From assembly GCF_022024015.1 (NCBI RefSeq), contig NZ_CP091786.1, positions 2,294,001 through 2,358,000 on the forward strand: a stretch of 64,000 nucleotides of DNA, given 5' to 3'. Shown here one piece after another: positions 1-7,308 of the stretch. The DNA is from Prevotella sp. E9-3 (GTDB lineage: Bacteria; Bacteroidota; Bacteroidia; Bacteroidales; Bacteroidaceae). The position numbers were made by a program, and so were the translations under genes. The notes under the pieces are model-generated. The model saw only the letters and a list, made by a program, of their open reading frames with translations, did no database searches and was not told the origin of the DNA. Numbering within the stretch: position 1 is the first letter of the stretch; each line of letters opens with the position of its first letter.

Positions 1-241
1 CAACTATCCCCTTTTTCGTGGCTTTTTGATTAACAAGAGCTTTAACATCTATATAATCAGCATTTTTCAACATCAGTTGAACGTATGGGATATCCTTATC
101 ACCATTTATCTTAGCCCAGCTTTCATCCTTTTGTATTCCAATACCTATTATAAGTGCTCTTCTTGTCTGTGCTGTTATTGGCACTGACAAGAAAAGCAAT
201 ATTGCTGTTATTATTAATGCTACATTATAATAGTCATTCAT
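1..241 (-). CDS. caspase-like (C14) peptidase, 5' part only
   Basis: The gene starts at the ATG at 241 and runs off the left edge after about 80 codons. Residues 1-24 form a signal peptide (a hydrophobic run ending PITAQ), so the product is exported. The mature N-terminus reads RRALIIGIG, then a Trp and INGDKDIPYVQLMLKN, then VKALVNQKATKKGI. This is the order seen at the start of bacterial caspase/metacaspase domains: first beta strand, the G-D-D/K segment, a helix, then a strand ending in the conserved N-x-x-A-T. The catalytic His and Cys lie outside the window, so activity cannot be judged. It starts 15 bases after the stop of the broken lipoprotein gene and is the last visible member of the minus-strand cluster. 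The family call rests on the N-terminal pattern only. Confidence 0.72.
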   Translation of the reverse strand, partial: MNDYYNVALIITAILLFLSVPITAQTRRALIIGIGIQKDESWAKINGDKDIPYVQLMLKNADYIDVKALVNQKATKKGIV

Positions 242-256
242 AATTCGCCAATAATC

Positions 257-601
257 TTAATTATGCCACTTATGATCGGTCTTGTAATGGTCACATTCAC
301 ATATTCCATCAGCAGAACGGTCATAGGCTGGGCAATCACAGATCTTGCATTCTCCTGTATAGCCAGTCTGTGCGCCTTGAAATGACACATTATAGTCACT
401 CTCGACATCAGTATTATTCCTATACCTACAATCACAATCGTAATAGGTATAAAATATTAAGAGATCTGTTTTTTTAAAATATCCATCTCCATGACAATAA
501 GAACAATCCGGATCTCAAGGAAGTCCTGTTCTGTCATCCTGAACTGTACATGATGCGAAAAAGAAAAGCGTTGACACCGCAATTGACAATAGTTTCTTCA
601 T
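257..601 (-). pseudogene. Cys-rich lipoprotein, interrupted by an in-frame TGA
   Basis: Reading from the ATG at 601 gives a lipoprotein signal with lipobox FASC (Cys18). A TGA follows at 517-515 (codon 29), and the same frame then stays open to the TAA at 259-257, 115 codons in all. After the stop the frame carries CSYCHGDG, a DnaJ-like CxxCxGxG motif, and many further cysteines (CDCRY, CKICDC, CECDH), so it clearly was or is coding. Either the gene is inactivated, or the TGA is a sequencing error (one base change would restore a sense codon), or it is read through. The neighbouring lipoprotein at 815 has the same type of motif. There is a gap of 213 bases between that gene and this one, without a clear consensus promoter. 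Confidence 0.7.
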
Positions 602-814
602 ATTTATTCCCTTAATCCGTGTCGGGCGCAACTTCAGTTTATAAAAAAATTGTTTATGAGATTAGTCTATCTAAAGAAACTTGCCTATGAAAGACTTTAA
701 CAATTTCCATTCACATTCTTCACAACAATGACTACTGTTAATTTCCTAAAATCAAATAATCAAAGTAAATAATTTATGTTAAATCACATTCTATTCTAGC
801 ATAAGCCAAGAGTG

Positions 815-1354
815 TTATTGTGCATTCCTCAGTTCCGCTTCCAGTTGGCGTATGCGTTCTTTTTGGTCTGCAATCATCCGTGGGTATTGGGCACGAATCA
901 CAACACTGGTACAGTTTTCATAATCTTGTTCCATTCCTTCAAGAAGCTCGTATGCCTTATTCAGTTCGTATTCTATCTGATACGCATCACGTCCACTTCC
1001 TCCAGAGTTATAACCATCGGCACTTCCTCCACCGCTCATCATCGCATCAATCTGTGCTTGTGCCTGTCTCACTTGTTGAGCGGTATTCGCATCGCACATG
1101 CCACTGCCATTACATGCGCCACAGGTCTGTTTCGGTGCCATCATGTCACCAGGCATAAAGTCGAAGATTCCCGTTCCGTTACACATCGGACAAGTTACCA
1201 TTTGAGCCTCTTGTTCTTCATAACCAGCGTCTTCCGATTCAGAAGAAGAGTATTCTCCAAAGGAATTGTTCTCATAAGAGCCGCTCTTTGAAGAGTTACC
1301 ACAAGAGATGAGGAATACACTTCCTAACAGAAAAACATAGCTTATAGTTTTCAT
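815..1354 (-). CDS. lipoprotein with two CxxCxGxG motifs
   Basis: A 179-residue lipoprotein: signal peptide with lipobox LISC (Cys18), a Ser/Glu-rich linker, then two zinc-finger-like motifs of the DnaJ type, CPMCNGTG (55-62) and CGACNGSG (78-85), and a Gly/Ser linker. A C-terminal helical stretch rich in Glu, Gln and Arg probably forms a coiled coil. I chose the ATG at 1354 over the GTG at 1360; both lie right at the stop of the endonuclease gene, so translation is probably coupled. The motifs suggest metal binding or a thiol role outside the inner membrane. Function unknown. The broken gene at 257-601 looks like a relative. Confidence 0.75.
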   Translation of the reverse strand: MKTISYVFLLGSVFLISCGNSSKSGSYENNSFGEYSSSESEDAGYEEQEAQMVTCPMCNGTGIFDFMPGDMMAPKQTCGACNGSGMCDANTAQQVRQAQAQIDAMMSGGGSADGYNSGGSGRDAYQIEYELNKAYELLEGMEQDYENCTSVVIRAQYPRMIADQKERIRQLEAELRNAQ

Positions 1355-1356
1355 AT

Positions 1357-2202
1357 TCACCAGTTGTTTATATCATCCATATCATACACTAAACTCTTAA
1401 TAGAATCCTCCAGATTGGGAAAGAACCGATAGCCAGTAACTCTTTCCACCTGCCGTATAGAATTTACATAGAAGTCCTTCTTCCTATTCCCGTCGGTATT
1501 CCTGCAAATGAATCCGATTCCTTTCGGCTTCGAGGAATCTGTGCACAGCACAACCTTAAAGAATGCTTCTGGCACAGGGATTTGATTCAGTCCAATTCTT
1601 TCATGTTGTTGACTTTTCAAGAAGATAGGACCACAAACGATATAGATATTACCGTATTGTTTTGCCCACTTTCGACAAGCCATCTCTATTTCTTTCCAAT
1701 CACCCCTGTTCAGCTTTGGGTGCTGGGGACACATATTTGAAAGCACAAAAGTCTCATCTCTTCCTTCATCATCCCAGTTACAATCACCGCCAGGACACAT
1801 GTGACCTCTGTCATATCCAGATGAAGCATAGTCTTCCAATGTCGAGCGAATCTCTGAAGGTAGTTCTGTATCTTCTCTGTATTCGTTCCACACACCTTCT
1901 TTTCGCTTTATCACGTGCTCTCCCGTAAGCTGCCACATCACCCAATTAGGCTGGCGAGTAAACTTGTTATATGATACAGAGTAACAGTATCTCTCTAACA
2001 GCTTTTCATGAATTGTGTCAGGGATGACAGGATAGCCCACTTCAGGCAATGTACTCCATACCTCACGGTTCACGTTAGCCTGTGTTTCCTCTAAAGAATC
2101 AGTCACAACAGATGTGTTCACATTTTGTTGTGAACACATAGTGCATGACTGAAGGAAAGTAATAAGCAGTGAACTGAGACAATTCCCCAAGGAACTTTTC
2201 AT
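1357..2202 (-). CDS. exported DNA/RNA non-specific endonuclease (NUC1 family)
   Basis: A 281-residue protein of the Serratia nuclease/EndoG (Endonuclease_NS) family, which cuts DNA and RNA using a single Mg ion. The signature DRGHM lies at 131-135, with His134 the expected general base. A following N-x-G-D-W segment (Asn165, Trp169) with acidic residues matches the metal-binding helix. The N-terminus is hydrophobic and contains LQSC at 17-20, so it is probably a lipoprotein or otherwise exported. Gene order suggests it is an effector enzyme of the cluster rather than a DNA-uptake nuclease, but housekeeping exported NUC1 enzymes are common in Bacteroidota, so this is inference. Confidence 0.88.
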   Translation of the reverse strand: MKSSLGNCLSSLLITFLQSCTMCSQQNVNTSVVTDSLEETQANVNREVWSTLPEVGYPVIPDTIHEKLLERYCYSVSYNKFTRQPNWVMWQLTGEHVIKRKEGVWNEYREDTELPSEIRSTLEDYASSGYDRGHMCPGGDCNWDDEGRDETFVLSNMCPQHPKLNRGDWKEIEMACRKWAKQYGNIYIVCGPIFLKSQQHERIGLNQIPVPEAFFKVVLCTDSSKPKGIGFICRNTDGNRKKDFYVNSIRQVERVTGYRFFPNLEDSIKSLVYDMDDINNW

Positions 2203-2221
2203 CCATTTTAGACTTCCTTTT

Positions 2222-2413
2222 TCAAGACGGAAGCAGCCCTACAAGTTGTAGCATTAGGCTTATAGCCCCATATAGCACTACTATTATGCCAACAATATTA
2301 CAACACAGTTTAATAAACTCGCATACCTTTTTGTCACCATACTCTATCCACCCAGGAACTATTTTCCAAATAAGTAGACCAATAATTATTTGAATAATTG
2401 GACCAATAGCCAT
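2222..2413 (-). CDS. small two-helix membrane protein
   Basis: A 63-residue protein with two hydrophobic stretches (about residues 3-22 and 37-60) joined by a short charged loop (IEYGDKK). It sits 9 bases after the stop of the preceding gene and 19 bases before the endonuclease start, so it belongs to the same transcript. No family is recognised. Possible roles are a holin-like or anchoring peptide for the neighbouring hydrolases, but nothing in the sequence decides this. Confidence 0.6.
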   Translation of the reverse strand: MAIGPIIQIIIGLLIWKIVPGWIEYGDKKVCEFIKLCCNIVGIIVVLYGAISLMLQLVGLLPS

Positions 2414-2422
2414 ATTTTTTTA

Positions 2423-3289
2423 CTAATTGTTAATATCACTAATTGTATGAATGTTGTCAAGAAGATTCTTATAATTACGATGTAAACTGATATTTGACAC
2501 ACCTGCATTATCGTTATTCTTATCAACAGAGCTATCTTTTGAGTATTTTACCTGAAGATTGTAGCCCCCGCCTTTTTCAAACACAAAGACTCGTGAATTG
2601 TGAGAGTCTCCAGATACTTTCACCAATTCGTTTGTGGAAATACTATCGCCACTTAATGTTATTGTCAGATAATCATAATTTGCCTCAGACGACACATAAT
2701 AATTAAATGAGAGTTTGTCGCCTTTTGATGCAGTAAAACTGTAATTATTATGCGATTCAGAACTTTTCTCGTGATTTGAAGAATGCCAATTACTAAAAGA
2801 CGAGTCATCGGAAAGATTACTTGTCATATCAGAAATAGTTGTAAGCGTATTGCTCAGTTCTGTACTCCTGTTAATTGATTCATCTAATCTTCTACTATAC
2901 CACTTTTTATCTTCATTAATATTATATATATAAACAGCTTCTGCTATACAACACCCTATTACAAATAATATAAGCAACCATACTGTCTTACTGGTTTTTC
3001 TTTCTACTTTTGTTACTACCTGTATTTCTTTTGGAGTGTTTTCATCTTTCTTTTCTTGTTTGGACTTAGAAGGAACAAAAAAAGAAAAGTCCACATCCTC
3101 ATGGTTATTATCATTATTGCTATAGCCTTCTTTCGCTCTAACGATGATGGTGTTCAGAATATAGGAAGATATCCCTAAATCTCGACAACTTTTCAAGAAA
3201 TCGGGATAATCCTTTTTTATTTTCCCAGACTTGACAGAAGCATCTATTAGTTCTATCAATTCACGGAATGTTAATACTGTCTTACTCAT
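2423..3289 (-). CDS. single-pass membrane protein, unknown family
   Basis: A 288-residue protein. Residues 1-55 form a small helical domain (TFRELIELIDASVKSG...LGISSYILNTII), which looks like a protein-interaction module. A Lys/Glu-rich linker follows, then one membrane helix at about 102-123, a Ser/Asn-rich stretch, and a C-terminal part (about 180-275) with alternating hydrophobic residues typical of a beta sandwich. With the positive residues before the helix, the N-terminus should be cytoplasmic and the C-terminal domain periplasmic. The start overlaps the preceding gene by 8 bases. Not recognised as a named family; a role in carrying a signal across the membrane is inference. Confidence 0.65.
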   Translation of the reverse strand: MSKTVLTFRELIELIDASVKSGKIKKDYPDFLKSCRDLGISSYILNTIIVRAKEGYSNNDNNHEDVDFSFFVPSKSKQEKKDENTPKEIQVVTKVERKTSKTVWLLILFVIGCCIAEAVYIYNINEDKKWYSRRLDESINRSTELSNTLTTISDMTSNLSDDSSFSNWHSSNHEKSSESHNNYSFTASKGDKLSFNYYVSSEANYDYLTITLSGDSISTNELVKVSGDSHNSRVFVFEKGGGYNLQVKYSKDSSVDKNNDNAGVSNISLHRNYKNLLDNIHTISDINN

Positions 3290-4265
3290 AAATAAACTTA
3301 ATTTGAGGTTGACTTATAAGTTCCCATTCTTTATAACCTAAATCCGATACGACTCTCTTGGCAACGCCTGCCTTAACAGACTTTATATATTTCAAATTGT
3401 CAACACCATTAAAGGCATTCTTCCATTTGCAGCAATCAAAAAGGATTTCCATCAATGTACTTAACATTTTTTCGTCAGTTGGCAATTGAAAAGCTTTATT
3501 GATGGCTATTTTTGCTTCAGTCGCATCCTCATTATCTGTTATGATAAAAGCACTTACTTCATCTTGGGCATCTCCTTCTCTCCAACTGAATGTTATTGGT
3601 TTCCATTTGTTTGGAATCCAGAAAAAATATTGCTTATCTTTACTTTTATCTACAGCTTTCTTCATTCCTTGACTGGTCTTAATACTTTCATAAGTAAAAG
3701 ATGACTCAGAATCAAGAATCTCATGCACAACAGAAGGGCTATATTCTTCAATGCTTTGCAACTTTCCCAATCTCAGTATATTTCTTCCATTGGGTTGTTT
3801 GTTGTTTCCACGAGTAACTGTAAAATCTACATAATAGCCATTATTCCATGTGGTATCCAAAGCATGCAATTCGTCTCCATATCGAACACCTACTATATCT
3901 GATGAGAGAACATAAAAATGGTACTTGTTCGTAACAAGTAATTCAATATAGTGTATCCCTTTTTCTGGATGCAATATATTGATTCTGAAATGTTTCCCAA
4001 TTTTTAAAGAGGGAACGTCAATGCTATCATATCTCAACTTAATTGCAGGTTTCGTTCTAATGTTTTCTGCAACCTGGGAAATGATATGGCCTATTTGGTT
4101 TCTTTTCAATCCATACCTGACCCCTTCATCTTCTATAACAGCGATTATTTCGTCAGAAATGTGAATACGGTTTATTTTATATTCATCCGTTTCTGGATTA
4201 TAATCAACCGTATTCACTATCTGCTTAACAATAAACTTCTCAAAAAAATCGAAGTTAACGTCCAT
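3282..4265 (-). CDS. conserved hypothetical protein of the cluster
   Basis: About 327 residues, no signal peptide and no membrane segment, so cytoplasmic. I took the ATG at 4265 as start; a TTG at 4286 would add seven residues. The start overlaps the upstream protease gene by 11 bases, indicating coupling. The N-terminal 75 residues are mixed helix and strand. The middle contains YHFYVLSSDIVGVRYGDEL and is mostly beta. The C-terminal 100 residues are helical and basic. I recognise no domain. Confidence 0.6.
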   Translation of the reverse strand: MDVNFDFFEKFIVKQIVNTVDYNPETDEYKINRIHISDEIIAVIEDEGVRYGLKRNQIGHIISQVAENIRTKPAIKLRYDSIDVPSLKIGKHFRINILHPEKGIHYIELLVTNKYHFYVLSSDIVGVRYGDELHALDTTWNNGYYVDFTVTRGNNKQPNGRNILRLGKLQSIEEYSPSVVHEILDSESSFTYESIKTSQGMKKAVDKSKDKQYFFWIPNKWKPITFSWREGDAQDEVSAFIITDNEDATEAKIAINKAFQLPTDEKMLSTLMEILFDCCKWKNAFNGVDNLKYIKSVKAGVAKRVVSDLGYKEWELISQPQIKFIYE

Positions 4266-5313
4266 ATTGAATATTGTTTTCGTCAAGTACTTGTCGAATT
4301 AATACAGCATCTACTCCGTATGCTATACCTTTAGCCTGTTCCCTAATAACATCATTAAAATCTATAGACTGGTTTACGCCTATCACTTCTCCCTTAAAAT
4401 TGACAATCGGTCCTCCACTATCACCATGATTAGTTGGTATATTATGTGTAAAATACCCCTCATTGTAGTGGCTCAACGTGCCTGGTTGGAAATCGCACAG
4501 AGAAGTTCCTAAAGGACAGCCTATTTTCGCAATTTTCTCACCATCTCTCGCATGCTGCTTAATAAGTGGCATATAGCGAACCTTCTCTCCATTATCAAGT
4601 TGTACTTGAAAAACTGTAAAATCTATGCGTTCTTTTTCTCCGGTTCGTACGGTATAAAGGACACGGTTAATCTTACGATAATTGGTCGCATCAAGTTTTC
4701 CATCATCTCCAAAGAAACATATTACTGCATTTTGGCTTCCATCATAAACATGGTTATTAGTTAAAGCTAATCCATTGTCATTAATAAAGAATCCTGTTCC
4801 AAGTCCTTCATTTTGACAATAAACCATAAATGTTGCTGGCTTCATATAGGTCAGTAATTCCGTCTGAGACATAGGAGGTCGCCCCCCCCCAATATTGGGA
4901 TAAGCCTTGAAGTGTTCCAATGAATCATGAACAGCAGTCTGCCTTAAATCCGCTGTTCCATTTAGCAGTAGTTTCCCTGAAATACAATATTTCTCGCCTT
5001 TTAACTTCACATAAGTCTTTACTTTTGTCTTATACGATTTTATAAATTGCTTCTGCCTTGAATCAGCAATAACGATTACGGTCTCCCCCTTAACTTGTTT
5101 TTCAAGATAATCTTTGGTATGCTCCGTTGGCTTGATTCCAAGGATTTGAACTTTCAGACCATTTTTTAGTTCAATTTCATTTCCAGAAAGAACCTTTTGA
5201 ACTTTACTCTGGATTCCATCGACTTTGATGTTGCCAGTCTTTCCATTACCGCCACAACCGTTGAAAGCAATCAATACGGTTAAGAGATATAATGCTTTTG
5301 TTATAGTTTTCAT
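4255..5313 (-). CDS. lipoprotein with SNase-like domain and trypsin-like serine protease
   Basis: A 352-residue two-domain protein. After a lipobox (FNGC, Cys20), residues about 35-125 have the strand pattern of a staphylococcal-nuclease OB fold (VQKVLSGNEIELKNGLKVQILGI) without its usual catalytic Arg and Glu set, so probably a binding domain. A Gly/Pro linker follows, then a trypsin-like domain with a complete triad: His188 (LTNNHV), Asp231 (RIDFTVF) and Ser299 (GDSGGP). This resembles DegP/HtrA-type catalytic domains without a PDZ. The start at 5313 follows the previous stop by 2 bases; a TTG at 5319 would overlap it. The linker is encoded by a run of nine G on the coding strand, a slippage-prone site. 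An exported protease next to an exported nuclease and a caspase-like gene suggests a set of extracytoplasmic effectors. Confidence 0.8.
   Translation of the reverse strand: MKTITKALYLLTVLIAFNGCGGNGKTGNIKVDGIQSKVQKVLSGNEIELKNGLKVQILGIKPTEHTKDYLEKQVKGETVIVIADSRQKQFIKSYKTKVKTYVKLKGEKYCISGKLLLNGTADLRQTAVHDSLEHFKAYPNIGGGRPPMSQTELLTYMKPATFMVYCQNEGLGTGFFINDNGLALTNNHVYDGSQNAVICFFGDDGKLDATNYRKINRVLYTVRTGEKERIDFTVFQVQLDNGEKVRYMPLIKQHARDGEKIAKIGCPLGTSLCDFQPGTLSHYNEGYFTHNIPTNHGDSGGPIVNFKGEVIGVNQSIDFNDVIREQAKGIAYGVDAVLIRQVLDENNIQYGR
4882..4890. repeat. homopolymer tract of nine C (G on coding strand)
   Basis: A run of nine C inside the protease gene, coding for the Gly-Gly-Gly linker between its two domains. 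As read here the frame is open. Gain or loss of one base would stop translation before the catalytic domain. Confidence 0.85.
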
Positions 5314-5315
5314 TG

Positions 5316-5972
5316 TCAACTGATTTCTATTTTTTGTTTGTTTACAATTCGGAGTACATTGTTGTCTTTCACGACTGTTCCTGGTAGAACAACGGAAACA
5401 CCCGTTGGATTTTGAGGGACAAAGTCGTAAATTGAAGAATCAGAAATAAGAGGATTGAAGGCGGACAGCATCTCCTGTTGGATTTCTCTATCCGCAACAA
5501 TTTCGTAGGTGCCTTCCAAATCATCCGTAAGTATTATTTTGAATGCACACCCATCTTCTGCACTTTTCAAATTTTCTATCTTAAAGCCCAGAGGATTCAT
5601 TGAATCCACCATTTTTGCATAGCAGATTGTTATTACGGGGTTGAGCGGTTCAGATTGCACTGCGCTTTCTGATATTGGCAAATCTGACTGGCGTTCTTGT
5701 AACAAATCTATAGATTCTTGTATGGCATCTAATCTTCTCAATAAGTTTTCTACACCTTGATTCAGCGAGAATACTGTCTGCTGCATATTTGCCATGTCAC
5801 GTTCATTTGTTTGCACTTGCTGGCTCACGAACGTCTTCAGGTCTGACACGGCAGAGAGTACTTCCTTATGGATAATAAGACTAAGGTCTTCTTTTTGGCG
5901 CACAAAAAGAGACTGTATAGATTCATTGATAAATTGTTTTATCCTGTCAAATATATCCATATCCATTGCCAT
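5316..5972 (-). CDS. coiled-coil protein sharing a C-terminal domain with its neighbour
   Basis: A 218-residue soluble protein. The first 100 residues are helical with heptads (IKQFINESIQSL, then LKTFVSQQVQTN, then LLRRLDAIQESIDLL). From about residue 110 to the end is a mixed alpha/beta domain. That domain matches the last 75 residues of the membrane protein encoded at 5973: F/K-I then G-x-Y-x-I-V-x-D/D-R, E-E/Q-x-L, and a final V-N-K-x-x-V/I pattern. The ATG at 5972 directly follows the TAA of that gene. I infer that both proteins belong to one complex, one anchored and one soluble. Family not known. Confidence 0.65.
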   Translation of the reverse strand: MAMDMDIFDRIKQFINESIQSLFVRQKEDLSLIIHKEVLSAVSDLKTFVSQQVQTNERDMANMQQTVFSLNQGVENLLRRLDAIQESIDLLQERQSDLPISESAVQSEPLNPVITICYAKMVDSMNPLGFKIENLKSAEDGCAFKIILTDDLEGTYEIVADREIQQEMLSAFNPLISDSSIYDFVPQNPTGVSVVLPGTVVKDNNVLRIVNKQKIEIS

Positions 5973-7247
5973 TTATACAAATCTTACGACCAGTTTATTA
6001 TTAACATCAACATAGAACTTATTTCCGTCTTTTCTGAGTTTTCCTTCAGTGACAGGTTCTACTCTTTTTGCTACGCCATCTGTGGTCTGATATGTTATAC
6101 ACCCCTCAAACATCTGTAACATTCCTATTAGTTCTTCGCGAACGGCAGAATCGTCTACGATAGTATAATAGTATTCTCCTTTCTTGGAATATATTCTAAA
6201 GATTTTTATATCGGTCTGTTCCAAAGAAAAAGAGTTGTCCTCTTGATGATACTTCACATTATCAGTATCAGTTGTCTGCTCCACTTTCTTTACAGAATTT
6301 GCGACAGAATCCAAATTAGAATTGGTGGCGATAGTGGGTTGAAGTGTCGATGGAGAAAAATGTGCCTGCGAACTCTTTATCTGTTCTACAATGAACCTCT
6401 TGATTTCATCATCTGTCATAGAACTTTTTCCCTTGCTCTTTTGCTGCGTATTCTGATGAGAAACAGCTTGAGTGTTATTTCTCTTTTCCCAGTTGTCCAC
6501 AACTTTTCTCAAATCAGAGCATTCCTTAGAGAGTTCTTTCAATACTTTTCTATTCTGTCTGTATAAAAAGTAGCCTATTAATAACCCTATCAATAAAGCT
6601 GCAAATAAAGGTATAACATTTAATAATTCTTTTTCAGGATTGCTCATATTTCTAAGTTTATCAACATCCTTGTTCAAAGTTTCCAGTGATCCTTTTATTT
6701 CATTTATGTCAAGAGTATTATTGACAGTTTGCCCTGATGGTAAAGAGGTTACAGCTCCTGTCACTGCAGCCTCCTCGCCTTTTCCTTCCATTCCACTTTT
6801 TTTTATCAAAATTTTGAATGAATCACCAGGAAAGTATCCTGGTTCCTCAGGTTTAGCATGTAACGAGTCCTTATATAGGGCAGAAACTATTACTATTTCT
6901 GTTCCTGTTTTTTCTAATTTCTCATATTCTATTTTTAAAACAACCCTATTATTCTCTCGAAGTATATCAATACCTTTTTTATTCATATTAGGGTTTACTT
7001 GATGTTTATTGAATAAAGTATTACTAATCCCCCCATAAATTTGAGCTCCAACCTTATCGCCATAAATTTTTTCTTTCCCTTCTGGGGCGATGTTAGCCAC
7101 TTTTATATTACAATCACCTGAAACTTCTATTTCTGTTCTATCCTTTTCCTGCTGTAGCACCCTAAAGTTATTATTAGGTATCTCAACCGCATAGATAGTA
7201 TGCAAGCTACAAAGCAGAGCTATTACTGCTAAAACTTTTGTTTTCAT
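5973..7247 (-). CDS. signal-anchored membrane protein with cytoplasmic coiled coil
   Basis: A 424-residue protein. A cleavable signal peptide (1-20) is followed by a periplasmic beta-rich domain (about 25-150), a short coiled coil (180-200), a membrane helix (about 210-229, IPLFAALLIGLLIGYFLY), a basic coiled coil (230-255), a low-complexity linker and a C-terminal domain (about 348-424). The C-terminal domain is paralogous to that of the next gene. The topology places one sensor-like domain outside and the shared domain inside. Together with the cytosolic tubulin- and Hsp70-like proteins of the same operon, it is the natural candidate for linking them to the envelope. Unknown family. Confidence 0.65.
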   Translation of the reverse strand: MKTKVLAVIALLCSLHTIYAVEIPNNNFRVLQQEKDRTEIEVSGDCNIKVANIAPEGKEKIYGDKVGAQIYGGISNTLFNKHQVNPNMNKKGIDILRENNRVVLKIEYEKLEKTGTEIVIVSALYKDSLHAKPEEPGYFPGDSFKILIKKSGMEGKGEEAAVTGAVTSLPSGQTVNNTLDINEIKGSLETLNKDVDKLRNMSNPEKELLNVIPLFAALLIGLLIGYFLYRQNRKVLKELSKECSDLRKVVDNWEKRNNTQAVSHQNTQQKSKGKSSMTDDEIKRFIVEQIKSSQAHFSPSTLQPTIATNSNLDSVANSVKKVEQTTDTDNVKYHQEDNSFSLEQTDIKIFRIYSKKGEYYYTIVDDSAVREELIGMLQMFEGCITYQTTDGVAKRVEPVTEGKLRKDGNKFYVDVNNKLVVRFV

Positions 7248-7308
7248 ATTTACACCAATTTATGGGATGCGCATTTTTTTTCATGCGCACCCCCATTATT
7301 AAAACAAA

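Noticed and set aside
238..435. 65-codon open frame on the minus strand
   Set aside because: It overlaps the Cys-rich lipoprotein frame at 257-601, which has a lipobox and CxxC motifs; the 65-codon frame has no protein-like features.
812..1291. 159-codon plus-strand frame
   Set aside because: Lies fully opposite the lipoprotein gene at 815-1354, with His/Ser-rich composition typical of an antisense frame.
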